Assembly (NCBI RefSeq): GCF_003097315.1
Contig: NZ_QDDL01000005.1
Coordinates: 186,001 to 250,000 of the forward strand
DNA from: Pelagibaculum spongiae
Lineage (GTDB): Bacteria > Pseudomonadota > Gammaproteobacteria > Enterobacterales > Pelagibaculaceae
Direction: 5' to 3'
DNA length: 64,000 nucleotides
The notes beneath the pieces were generated by a model. That model was not told the origin of the DNA, ran no database searches, and saw only the letters and a program-made list of their open reading frames with translations. The position numbers and the translations under genes were made by a program. Each line of letters begins with the position of its first letter. Position 1 is the stretch's first letter. Positions 49,095 to 57,458 of the stretch are shown here, in pieces.

Positions 49095-50369
49095 TTAACT
49101 CGCTGCAGCTAGTGCTTGGTCAATATCAGCAATAATATCGTCAATATGTTCGATACCAATTGAAAGCCGAACCATGTCAGCACCCACGCCAGCAGCTTTC
49201 AATTCTTCTTCATTTAATTGGCGGTGAGTTGTGGTTGCTGGATGACATGCCAGTGATTTCGCATCACCAATATTGACCAGCCGAACCACCAGTTGCAGCG
49301 CATCAATAAATTTAGCACCGGCAGCTGCGCCGCCTTTAATACCAAAACTTAAAATGCCTGATGCGTGGCCGTTCATATATTTCTTGGCCAGCGGATAGAA
49401 ATAATCGGTTTCCAGACCTGCATAATTCACCCATTCAACCGCAGGGTGTTTTTTCAAATGCTCGGCGACGGCTTTAGCATTTTGGCAATGGCGTTCCATT
49501 CTCAGGCTAAGTGTTTCAATGCCTTGCATAATCTGGAATGCGTTTAATGGTGAAATCGCAGCACCCATATTGCGCAGTGGCACCACACGACAGCGGCCAA
49601 TATAAGCAGCAGGGCCGAATGCTTCGGTATAAACCACACCATGGTAAGAAGGGTCTGGCTGGTTAAACGCTGGAAAACGCTTGGCATTTTCTGCCCATGG
49701 GAAAGTACCTGAATCGACAACAATTCCACCAACGCTGGTGCCGTGGCCACCCATATATTTGGTCAGGGAATGCACCACAATATCTGCGCCATGTTCAATT
49801 GGTTTACACAATGCCGGTGTGGCAACCGTGTTATCCACAATCAATGGTACGCCTTTGCTGTGGGCTGCTTGTGCTAATGCACCTATGTCGACAATGTTGC
49901 CAGCAGGGTTGCCGATAGACTCACAAAATACCGCTTTGGTGTTGTCATCAATCAGTGCTGCCAGACCATCGACATCTTCAGGTGCAGCAAAACGAACTTC
50001 GAGCCCTTGCTGTGGAAAAGTGTGGGCGAATAGATTGTAAGTGCCGCCATATAATTTGCTGACAGAAACAATATTATCGCCAGCACGGGCCAGTGTTTGA
50101 ATACTGGCAGTAATCGCCGCCATACCAGAAGCAAAAGCCAATGCAGCAACACCGCCTTCCATTGCAGCAACCCGCTGTTCCAATACATCTTGGGTCGGAT
50201 TCATAATCCGGGTATAGATGTTACCGGGTACTTTAAGATCAAACAGATCTGCGCCATGTTGGGTGCTATCAAAGGCGAAAGAGGTGGTTTGATAAATAGG
50301 CGTTGCGACAGCTTTAGTGGTTGGATCTGGCTGAAATCCAGCGTGGATAGCCAAAGTCTCAAGTTTCAT
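49095..50369 (-). CDS. metY: O-acetylhomoserine aminocarboxypropyltransferase
   Basis: PLP enzyme that makes homocysteine from O-acetylhomoserine and sulfide, or O-acetylserine products, in the cytoplasm. It is 424 aa; GGAGAAAA precedes the ATG. The N-terminus MKLETLAIHAGFQPDPTTKAV, the PLP-lysine motif HSLTKYMGGHG and the SIGIEHIDDIIADIDQAL end are typical of MetY. Fragments of its 3' and 5' ends lie at 47437 and 53321. The start region is divergent from a rubredoxin gene. Confidence 0.92.
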   Translation of the reverse strand: MKLETLAIHAGFQPDPTTKAVATPIYQTTSFAFDSTQHGADLFDLKVPGNIYTRIMNPTQDVLEQRVAAMEGGVAALAFASGMAAITASIQTLARAGDNIVSVSKLYGGTYNLFAHTFPQQGLEVRFAAPEDVDGLAALIDDNTKAVFCESIGNPAGNIVDIGALAQAAHSKGVPLIVDNTVATPALCKPIEHGADIVVHSLTKYMGGHGTSVGGIVVDSGTFPWAENAKRFPAFNQPDPSYHGVVYTEAFGPAAYIGRCRVVPLRNMGAAISPLNAFQIMQGIETLSLRMERHCQNAKAVAEHLKKHPAVEWVNYAGLETDYFYPLAKKYMNGHASGILSFGIKGGAAAGAKFIDALQLVVRLVNIGDAKSLACHPATTTHRQLNEEELKAAGVGADMVRLSIGIEHIDDIIADIDQALAAAS

Positions 50370-50480
50370 TGTTTTTTCTCCAGAACTTCTGATCTACTAT
50401 GCGAAGGCATCTTACCCGATTTTCCAGTGACTTAGCTAAACTAGCTGAGAATTGTTTTATGCAACTGATGGAGAGATCTA

Positions 50481-50648
50481 ATGAGAAGTTGGAAATGTAT
50501 TATTTGTGGTTTTATCTACAGCGAAGCGACTGGTTGGCCTGAAGACGGCATTGCTCCGGGAACTGCTTGGGAAGATGTTCCTGAAGATTGGTGTTGCCCA
50601 GAATGTGGTGTAGGTAAAAGTGACTTTGAGATGGTTGAGGTGGGGTGA
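50481..50648 (+). CDS. rubA: Rubredoxin, copy 1
   Basis: A 55-aa one-iron redox protein. CIICG near the N-terminus and CPECG near the C-terminus are the Fe-binding pairs. The core [32 protein letters not shown] is standard. GGAGAG precedes the ATG. Two further copies follow at 51980 and 53608. Electron transfer to a partner such as an oxygenase or ROS-reducing enzyme is family knowledge. It is divergent from metY. Confidence 0.94.
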   Translation: MRSWKCIICGFIYSEATGWPEDGIAPGTAWEDVPEDWCCPECGVGKSDFEMVEVG

Positions 50649-50748
50649 CTCTTGACTTGGTTGTATTCTATTAATTCGTATGCGCTATAAGGATGGAAGC
50701 TAAGTTTTAATTTGATGCTATTAATCAAAAAGAATGCAACACCCTCGA

Positions 50749-51620
50749 TTATTTTATAATACCTAAGTAATGGCAGCTTTTATTTTTAATAAGAGAATGA
50801 ACCATTACCGCAAGACTATTTTTTTTAGCAAATATTTTAAAACATTCTGGAGTGCTTTCATCAATGGCCATAGAATGGCCTATGATCATGGTTTTTTTTA
50901 GATTTGGCTTCACTAGAGAAAAGGAAAAATTATCGCTATTTACAGAAGCTCCAAATCTAATAATTGATGATATTTTTTTTATAGATAATCCATGTTTAAT
51001 AGATGCTGCCTGAAAGCAAGATAGAATAAATTGAGAACAAAAAACACCCTTGTAATTACTAAGAGGAAGCCTTGCTTCAGCTCTCCAATAAGCTTGGTAA
51101 GCTTTTAATATTGCTTTCTGTTGCCATAATTTTTCGTGTTCATTAAGATCGATAAGTGTGTCTAATGGGTTATATCCAAATGGTGTTTTGAGGGGAATCC
51201 CTTTCTCTGGATCAGATTGCTTAGCTACTTTATCTTCAATATAACGTTTGTTTTTTTTGTATGAAGTAAAACCCTCCCTGCTAGATATTGCCCATCTACA
51301 AGCATACTCGACAGCTATTTCAGCTATCTCATGGTTGTCAAAGCGATAAGCAACAGCTGGATAACCAACAAATACCCGTCGAGTGCTTTGTCGTAAATAC
51401 CATTCCCAGGAAAACTGAAGGTGTGGTTTATTGAATGAACTACTGGACGTTCATCATCGAGTCCATTACTAACCCATAGCATGCAATGCCATGCATTTGG
51501 GGCATATTCAGATTGGGTTGCTGGGATTATTCCTTGGAACTGGATGACAATATCACCAGGTCTCAGCTGAGATTGATTGATTTCTTTTCGGCACTTTCAG
51601 CATCCTTTGCCACTGGACAT
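50749..51620 (-). pseudogene. YiiX-type (C92) cysteine hydrolase, copy 1, broken
   Basis: A homologue of the gene at 52135. Its first part runs from about 51575 (RPGDIVIQFQG, HCMLWV) to about 51415. There one base is lost near FPGN, and the frame shifts to a long open part ending at TAA 50749. That part includes GIPLKTPFGYNPLDT and [20 protein letters not shown], with the catalytic Cys. The conserved ATG at 51620 runs into TGA after seven codons. Two lesions thus separate it from function. Sequence identity with copies 2 and 3 is low outside the motifs. Confidence 0.8.
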
Positions 51621-51933
51621 TTAACCAATTAAACTTTCCAAACCTTCTTCTAGCGCTGGATCGAGCTAGGTGATAGAGCTTCCATCATCACATTCTATGA
51701 TCACTTTGAAAGGGGTCGGCGACAAACTAGCGAGTAAGCTAGCAGAATCACTCGGTTTGCATAGTTTGCAAGACTTGTTGTTTCATTTGCCGCTCCGTTA
51801 TGAGGATAGAACAAGAATCACACCGATAGCTGTGCTTCGGCCAATGGATCATGTGGTGGTACAAGGCGAAATCGTTTCATCTGAGATTCAGTTTGGTAAG
51901 CGGCGTACTTTGTTATGTCGGATTCGAAATGAC
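51603..51933 (+). repeat. Flank repeat A: cargo 5' leader plus recG 5' end
   Basis: Matches 52978-53327 and 54616-54947. All three begin in TCCTTTGC-ACTGGACATTTAACCA, run through the short gap and include the recG start and about 80 codons. Against the intact recG only about a dozen base differences are seen. Confidence 0.88.
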
Positions 51934-51936
51934 TAA
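51670..51936 (+). pseudogene. recG 5' fragment 1
   Basis: GTG at 51670 corresponds to the recG start. The 88 codons (MIELPSSHS, then LKGVGDKLASKLAESLGLHS, to GKRRTLLCRIRND) match recG, then stop at TAA shortly after the repeat ends. There are no helicase motifs. It could make a short peptide of the wedge domain, but is more likely a scar. Confidence 0.85.
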
Positions 51937-51979
51937 TTTTTTAGTGGTCCAGCGCATTAAAATTTAATGAAGAGATCTA

Positions 51980-52138
51980 ATGAGAAGTTGGAAATGTATT
52001 ATTTGTGGTTTTATCTACAGCGAAGCCGCTGGTTGGCCTGAAGACGGCATTGCTCCGGGAACGGCTTGGGAAGATGTGCCTGAAAACTGGTACTGCCCAG
52101 ATTGTGGTGTAGGTAAGGGTGACTTTGAGATAGATTAA
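51980..52138 (+). CDS. rubA: Rubredoxin, copy 2
   Basis: A 52-aa copy with CIICG and CPDCG pairs and an intact frame; the last residues are FEID rather than FEMVEVG. AGAGATCTA before ATG is shared with copy 1. It overlaps the convergent hydrolase stop by 4 bases. It follows recG fragment 1 directly, so the metY part of this unit has been lost. Confidence 0.92.
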   Translation: MRSWKCIICGFIYSEAAGWPEDGIAPGTAWEDVPENWYCPDCGVGKGDFEID

Positions 52139-52968
52139 GGCTCAACCCTTCCCATGAATACAAAATCACCGTTAGATAAAAAAAACCTTAATACTTTTTC
52201 TAAATCAGATTTTTTAGCATAAACATGTAAATAATCAGGGATGGCTTTTGATGATCTAGCTGTACTTTCATGTATTTTCATTATGAGTTCTGATTTTGAT
52301 TTTTTATTTGATAAATGATGAGGGTCTCGCATTGCTTGAGTTTCAATTGCACTATTAATATTAAATTTTCTTTTAGAAATTGCTATTTTAATAGCAGCAG
52401 CTTGATAGCAGGTTAATATGAATTGCGAACAAAAAACACCTTTGTTTTTACTTAGAGGGACTTTTGATTCAGCTCGAATATAAGCTTGATAAGCTTTAAA
52501 GAAGGCAGGCGGAGACCATGATATATCAATATCTTGATCTGATAATACGGTAACTAATCGAGCATAACCAAAAGGCGTCTCTAGCGGTATTGCTTCTTTA
52601 TGCTCTCTTCTTTGTTCTTGAATTTCAATAATCCTTTTTTTGTGTTTATCTTTATAATTTTCAAATTCAAAGCCACTTTTTATTGACCACCCAATCGCAT
52701 ATTTTGCGGCTTGTATAGCCAATGCTCGGTCTACGCATCGAATAACATACGCAGGTTGTTTATTTAAAATACTAGATGAGTGTTGAAATATGCCATCTAA
52801 AGCATAATTTGGTGATCCATCTGTAGCATGAACAATGTTTTTTTCATGATCAACCCACAGCATACAATGATTGACTTTATCGACTAGCTCAGTCTCATCT
52901 GCAATGTGATAATAACTCGTAAGTAATATATCACCGGGGCGTAGATCTGAAATTTTAATTGTTTCCAT
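52135..52968 (-). CDS. YiiX-type (C92) permuted papain-fold cysteine hydrolase, copy 2
   Basis: The only intact copy. I start at ATG 52968 (277 aa), with AGGAAGG 7 bases upstream; the conserved ATG at 52995 would add MSSSKGRLL. The YiiX/YebB pattern is clear: [13 protein letters not shown], then His in [20 protein letters not shown], then Cys in [21 protein letters not shown]. The family fold suits hydrolysis of amide or thioester bonds. A C-terminal region of about 80 residues is unique. There is no signal peptide. It is the second of three cargo genes between rubredoxin and recG sequences. Confidence 0.72.
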   Translation of the reverse strand: METIKISDLRPGDILLTSYYHIADETELVDKVNHCMLWVDHEKNIVHATDGSPNYALDGIFQHSSSILNKQPAYVIRCVDRALAIQAAKYAIGWSIKSGFEFENYKDKHKKRIIEIQEQRREHKEAIPLETPFGYARLVTVLSDQDIDISWSPPAFFKAYQAYIRAESKVPLSKNKGVFCSQFILTCYQAAAIKIAISKRKFNINSAIETQAMRDPHHLSNKKSKSELIMKIHESTARSSKAIPDYLHVYAKKSDLEKVLRFFLSNGDFVFMGRVEP

Positions 52969-52977
52969 CAAGAGCCT

Positions 52978-53327
52978 TCCTTTGCTACTGGACATTTAAC
53001 CAGTTAAACCTTCCAAACCTTCCAAACCTTCCAAACCTTCTTCTAGCGCTGGATTGAACCAGGTGACAGAGCTTCCATCATCACATTCTTTGACCGCTTT
53101 GACAGGGGTCGGCGACAAACTAGCGAGCAAGCTGGCGGAATCACTCGGCCTGCATAGCTTGCAAGATTTGTTGTTTCATCTACCGCCTCGTTATGAGGAT
53201 AGAACAAGAATCACACCGATAGCTGCGCTTCGGCCGATGGAACATGTAGCAGTGCAAGGCGAAATCGCTTCATCTGAGATTCAGCTTGGTAAACGGCGCA
53301 CTTTGTTATGTCGGATTTGAGATCAAA
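52978..53327 (+). repeat. Flank repeat B: cargo 5' leader plus recG 5' end
   Basis: Second copy of the flank repeat. It differs from A and C by a 9-base microsatellite (CCTTCCAAA several times, 53006-53040) and more substitutions. It ends at AGATCAAA 53320-53327, where sequence changes from recG to metY. Confidence 0.88.
53063..53320 (+). pseudogene. recG 5' fragment 2
   Basis: From the GTG at 53063 (or TTG 53054) 85 codons match recG up to CRI, where CGA has become TGA. It then joins a reversed metY 5' fragment at the shared bases AGATCAAA. Non-functional as a helicase. Confidence 0.85.
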
Positions 53328-53453
53328 TAAGCCAGCGCTCGGTTGAGTGTTATCAAAGAAGAAAGAAGTAGTTTGATCGATAGGAGTTGCAACAACCTTA
53401 GTCGTTAGGTCTGGCCGAAATCCGGTGTGAACGGATTGAGTCTTAAGTTTCAT
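53321..53453 (-). pseudogene. metY 5' fragment
   Basis: From ATG 53453, about 44 codons (MKLKTQSVHTGFRPDLTTKVVATPI, TTSFFF) match the metY start MKLETLAIHAGFQPDPTTKAV and end at the AGATCAAA junction. The leader and promoter region upstream is kept too, so the unit still has the divergent metY-rubredoxin head. Confidence 0.87.
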
Positions 53454-53607
53454 TGTTGTTCTCCAGAACTTCAGACCTGCTATGTGGTATTCGCAGAGGC
53501 ATCTTCCTAGATTTTTTATGTGATTTTAATGCATTGAATTAAATAGATGCTTGAGCTGCTTTGATGTTTTCTGAATTTCTTATTGAATTGTTTATTGAGG
53601 AAAAGTC

Positions 53608-53778
53608 GTGAAAAGTTGGAAATGTCTGGTATGTAGTTTTATTTATTATGAAGAGAAAGGTTTACCTTAAGACGGCATTGCACCGGGAACTGCCTGGGAA
53701 GATGTTCCTGAAGCTTGGTGCTGCCCAGAATGTGGCGTGGGTAAGAGTGATTTTGAAATGGTGGAGGTCGGTGATTAA
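53608..53778 (+). pseudogene. Rubredoxin, copy 3, nonsense mutation
   Basis: GTG start at 53608 with GAGGAAAA upstream. CLVCS replaces the first CxxCG motif. At codon 21, TAA (53668-53670) stands where the other copies have GAA. The rest, [29 protein letters not shown], is intact to 53778. One base change would restore it. Confidence 0.88.
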
Positions 53779-54633
53779 AGATTCAATGTCCCGACAACTG
53801 TAAATTCCTCGCTTTCAAGCAAGTAATCCAACATATATCCAATACTGGTTTTTTTTGCGTGAAAAAGAAGTGATTTTGGCATGGCGTCTCTAGCACTATC
53901 TGAATAATCCATAACTGATTTTGTTAATGCGCTTGGTGTTTTCTTTGTTGAAAGGTGAAAGGTATCTCTTTTGGATCGCATTTGAATAGCACTATCGATA
54001 CGTATTTTTTATCTGAAAGCATAATTTTAATAGCAGCAGCCTGATAACAACAACTAACAAACTGAGAACAAAAAACGCCTTTGTTTACACTTATAGGAAG
54101 ATTTAACTCAGCTCTAATGTAAGCTTGGTAGGCTTTAAACCATGCGGTGCCATTCCAAGCACGATCTTCTTCTTTGATTAAAGGTAATTTTGCGAAAGCA
54201 TCAGTGCCAAAAGGAGTTTTTAATGGGGTGCTTTGTGTGTCATCTTTCCGCATCATTTTTTTTCTAAAATTTCTTGTTTGAATTGACTTTTATAAGAATC
54301 AAGGTGAGGATCACTCTTTACTGCCCAATTAATCGCATATGCTGCTACTTGTTGCCCTAAATTGGGAAGAAGGCTTCTAATAACTACTATTTTTTTATTA
54401 TTAAGATATCTAGCATGTTGTTGAAGTATTCCATTACATGCATATGTTGGAGTCTCATCGACTGAATGAACTATTGGTCTGGGATCATCTACCCACAGAG
54501 CGCAGTGCTGTGAAAAGCCAGAAATCTGATCCTCAGAAGTTATTTCTATATGAGTCAGCACTAGAATATCACCAGCTTTCAAATCCTTAATCACTAGTTT
54601 TTTCAAAGATCGCATTCCTTTGCTACTGGACAT
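53775..54633 (-). pseudogene. YiiX-type (C92) cysteine hydrolase, copy 3, broken
   Basis: Three frames make one gene. From 54633 to about 54253: LKAGDILVLTHIE, His in FSQHCALWVDDPRPIVHS, ending in a poly-A tract (eight A in the coding strand, nine would keep the frame). From 54256 to about 54000: LKTPFGTDAFAK and [20 protein letters not shown] with the Cys. Then a shift at an AAAAAA run into the last part ending 53775. A start at the TTG before KKLVIKDL is likely. Both shifts lie in A runs, so slippage or recent decay is possible. Confidence 0.8.
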
Positions 54634-54947
54634 TTAACCAGTTAAACTTTCCAAACCTTCTTCTAGCGCTGGATTGAACCAGGTGACAGAGCTTCCATCA
54701 TCACATTCTTTGACCGCTTTGAAAGGGGTCGGCGACAAACTAGCGAGTAAGCTAGCAGAATCACTCGGTTTGCATAGTTTGCAAGACTTGTTGTTTCATT
54801 TGCCGCTCCGTTATGAGGATAGAACAAGAATCACACCGATAGCTGCGGTAAGGCCGATGGATCACGTGGTGGTGCAAGGCGAAATCGTTTCATCTGAGAT
54901 TCAGTTTGGTAAGCGGCGTACTTTGTTGTGTCGGATTCGAGATCAAA
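54616..54947 (+). repeat. Flank repeat C: cargo 5' leader plus intact recG 5' end
   Basis: The parental-type copy, continuous with the full recG gene. It contains the AGATCAAA sequence at 54940-54947 that marks the junction in repeat B. Confidence 0.88.
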
Positions 54948-56779
54948 ACGGGCTTTTAACGCTGCGTTTTTTCCATTTTAATCCCAACCAGAAAAAATCA
55001 ATGCAGCCGGGCAAGCAATTGCGGGCTTATGGTGAAGTGCGTCCCGGACCTTATTCATTAGAGTTGGTGCACCCGGAATATCGAGTATTAAAAGAAGATG
55101 AGAATCCTGCTTTAGAACAAAGCTTAACGCCGATTTATCCCACCACTGAAGGCATTAATCAAAACCGTTTACGCAGCATGATTGACCAAGCATTAGACCG
55201 ATTGCAAAAAGGCCAATTACTAGAAGAATTATTGCCAGAAAATATTCGCCGCCAGTTCCACTTACCTGATTTACGCCAAGCAATATTAGCGGTTCATCGA
55301 CCTTCGCCCGATATGCCTGTGATGGATTTACTTGCAGGTACTCACCCGGCACAACAGAGGCTGGCCTTTGAAGAGCTGATGGCACATAACCTCAGCTTGC
55401 TGCGCGTGCGCCAGTCGATTCAAATCCATCAAGCACCAGCCTTAGCTAGGGGTGGTAAAGCGGCGACTCAATTTCAACAAAACCTGCCCTTTCAACTCAC
55501 CGGTGCCCAGCAGCGAGTGGCTAACGAAGCTGCAGCGGATTTAAGCCAGAGCCTGCCAATGCTTCGGTTGGTTCAGGGTGATGTCGGTTCAGGCAAAACG
55601 GTGGTTGCCGCATTAGCTGCCATGCAAGCAGTTGATAGTGGTTTTCAGGCAGCGGTAATGGCACCGACCGAAATTCTGGCTGAGCAGCATTATTTAAATT
55701 TCAAAAGCTGGTGTGAGCCGTTAGGTATCGAAGTGGGTTGGATTGCCGGTAAATTAAAAGGCAAAGCCCGTCAGCAGATGGAACAAAAAGTGGCCGATGG
55801 AACAGTAAGAATTATTGTTGGCACCCATGCGCTATTTCAGCAATCGGTTAATTTTGAATCCTTGGCTTTGGTAGTAATTGATGAGCAGCACCGGTTTGGC
55901 GTACATCAGCGATTGGCGCTTCGAGAAAAAGGGGTCGATGGCAAATTAGTACCGCACCAGCTGATTATGACGGCTACACCGATTCCAAGAACCTTAGCGA
56001 TGACTGCATATGCTGATTTAGACACTTCAGTTATCGATGAATTGCCACCCGGTAGAACGCCAATTAATACTGTTGTTATGGCAGATACTCGACGCGCCCA
56101 GGTAATTGATCGAGTCTATACCGCCTGCATGCAAGGCAAGCAGGCTTATTGGGTGTGTACCTTAATTGACGAATCCGAAGTCTTGCAGTGTCAGGCGGCA
56201 GAAACCACCGCCGAGCAACTACGTTTAACCTTGCCTGACCTAAAAATTGGTTTAATTCATGGCCGAATGAAATCGGCTGAAAAAGCTGAAGTGATGGCAC
56301 AATTTAAAGCCAATCAATTAAATTTATTAATTGCCACCACGGTGATTGAAGTCGGTGTTGATGTACCGAATTCGACGTTAATGGTGATTGAAAACCCGGA
56401 GCGGTTAGGTTTGGCGCAATTGCACCAGTTACGCGGCCGAGTAGGTCGTGGCAGCCAGCAAAGCCATTGTGTATTGATGTATTCCAACCCGCTATCACAG
56501 CAAAGCCGTGAACGATTAGCTGTGATGCGTGAATCTACCGATGGTTTTGTTATTGCCAAAAAAGATCTTGAATTACGCGGCCCGGGTGAAGTGCTTGGTA
56601 CCCGACAAACTGGATTAGCTAGTTTAAAAATTGCTGATTTATTGCGAGATCAAGAATTATTACCGGCAGTAAAATCGGCTAGCGAACAATTTATGCAACA
56701 AACGCAGAGCCAGCCGCAAATGGTTGAAACGTTAATCCGACGTTGGTTGGGTCAGAAAGAGCAATATGGTGTGGTTTAA
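54683..56779 (+). CDS. recG: ATP-dependent DNA helicase RecG
   Basis: Branch-migrating helicase that remodels stalled forks and recombination intermediates. I use GTG 54683 (698 aa; MTELPSSHSLTALKGVG); TTG 54674 is possible. The wedge/OB domain covers about residues 55-160. Walker A is GDVGSGKTVVAALAA, motif II is VVIDEQHRFGVHQ (DEQH), TATPIPRTLAM is motif III, and the C-terminal lobe has TTVIEVGVDVPN and QLRGRVGRG. It is complete, although its first 80 codons are copied twice upstream. Confidence 0.97.
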   Translation: MTELPSSHSLTALKGVGDKLASKLAESLGLHSLQDLLFHLPLRYEDRTRITPIAAVRPMDHVVVQGEIVSSEIQFGKRRTLLCRIRDQNGLLTLRFFHFNPNQKKSMQPGKQLRAYGEVRPGPYSLELVHPEYRVLKEDENPALEQSLTPIYPTTEGINQNRLRSMIDQALDRLQKGQLLEELLPENIRRQFHLPDLRQAILAVHRPSPDMPVMDLLAGTHPAQQRLAFEELMAHNLSLLRVRQSIQIHQAPALARGGKAATQFQQNLPFQLTGAQQRVANEAAADLSQSLPMLRLVQGDVGSGKTVVAALAAMQAVDSGFQAAVMAPTEILAEQHYLNFKSWCEPLGIEVGWIAGKLKGKARQQMEQKVADGTVRIIVGTHALFQQSVNFESLALVVIDEQHRFGVHQRLALREKGVDGKLVPHQLIMTATPIPRTLAMTAYADLDTSVIDELPPGRTPINTVVMADTRRAQVIDRVYTACMQGKQAYWVCTLIDESEVLQCQAAETTAEQLRLTLPDLKIGLIHGRMKSAEKAEVMAQFKANQLNLLIATTVIEVGVDVPNSTLMVIENPERLGLAQLHQLRGRVGRGSQQSHCVLMYSNPLSQQSRERLAVMRESTDGFVIAKKDLELRGPGEVLGTRQTGLASLKIADLLRDQELLPAVKSASEQFMQQTQSQPQMVETLIRRWLGQKEQYGVV

Positions 56780-56799
56780 ACTGTTGGTATTTTTTAGAT

Positions 56800-57342
56800 T
56801 TAAATAGTTATAGCTGAGAATGATTTTAAGTTACTTAAAATAAGCAAGTAATCCGTTGAAACTTGGTCTTCATACCGATCATATAAATAATCAAAATCAC
56901 CTGTGAGTTCTTCGAAAACATTAAATTGTTTGTGCCACTGGCTATTATTTTCTACAAAAAATATTTTGTTGGTAGTAGGAAATTGATTGGCCGTAATATC
57001 GATATCCATACCATCAATTTTTAGCCAAACGTGTCGCTGGGTAATTTCATGTGGGTTTTCACCTCGCACCATCATGACATTTTCCAAGCCGAGTTCTTCG
57101 GTTAAAAACTTTGCCAAAAGATAAGAAGCGATTTCGCAGCAATCTGCAGGAAAGCCTTTTAGAGGGGAGAACTGGAGTTCATAGACATTGATAGATGTCA
57201 GAGCTTTTCGAAACAGTTTCACTTGCTGAGCGATATCCATATCTTGATTACCAGCCGGGAAGTTCTGATCTTTTATAAACGTAAACCAGTTCTCAGTTTC
57301 GTCAATTGAAATTCTTTTCAAATGAATTGTTTTGACGCGCAC
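56800..57342 (-). CDS. Transglutaminase-like/papain-fold protein of unknown role
   Basis: A 180-aa protein, GTG start at 57342. The Cys-His-Asp order is visible: Cys in FPADCCEIASYLLAKFL (near residue 67), His in ITQRHVWLKIDG (near 103), Asp in MDIDITANQF. This resembles small transglutaminase-like proteins. No signal peptide. It is convergent with recG and adds to the many Cys-hydrolase-like genes in this window. Function unknown. Confidence 0.6.
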   Translation of the reverse strand: MRVKTIHLKRISIDETENWFTFIKDQNFPAGNQDMDIAQQVKLFRKALTSINVYELQFSPLKGFPADCCEIASYLLAKFLTEELGLENVMMVRGENPHEITQRHVWLKIDGMDIDITANQFPTTNKIFFVENNSQWHKQFNVFEELTGDFDYLYDRYEDQVSTDYLLILSNLKSFSAITI

Positions 57343-57458
57343 TACAGCAAATTTGTGATGTCAGTTTACTCCTGAGCCAAGTCATGGTCAGACAAATCTA
57401 TCGGCATACACTCATCCAGTGAATTTTATGTAGTGTTAACAGAGCCAAGGTAATTTTA

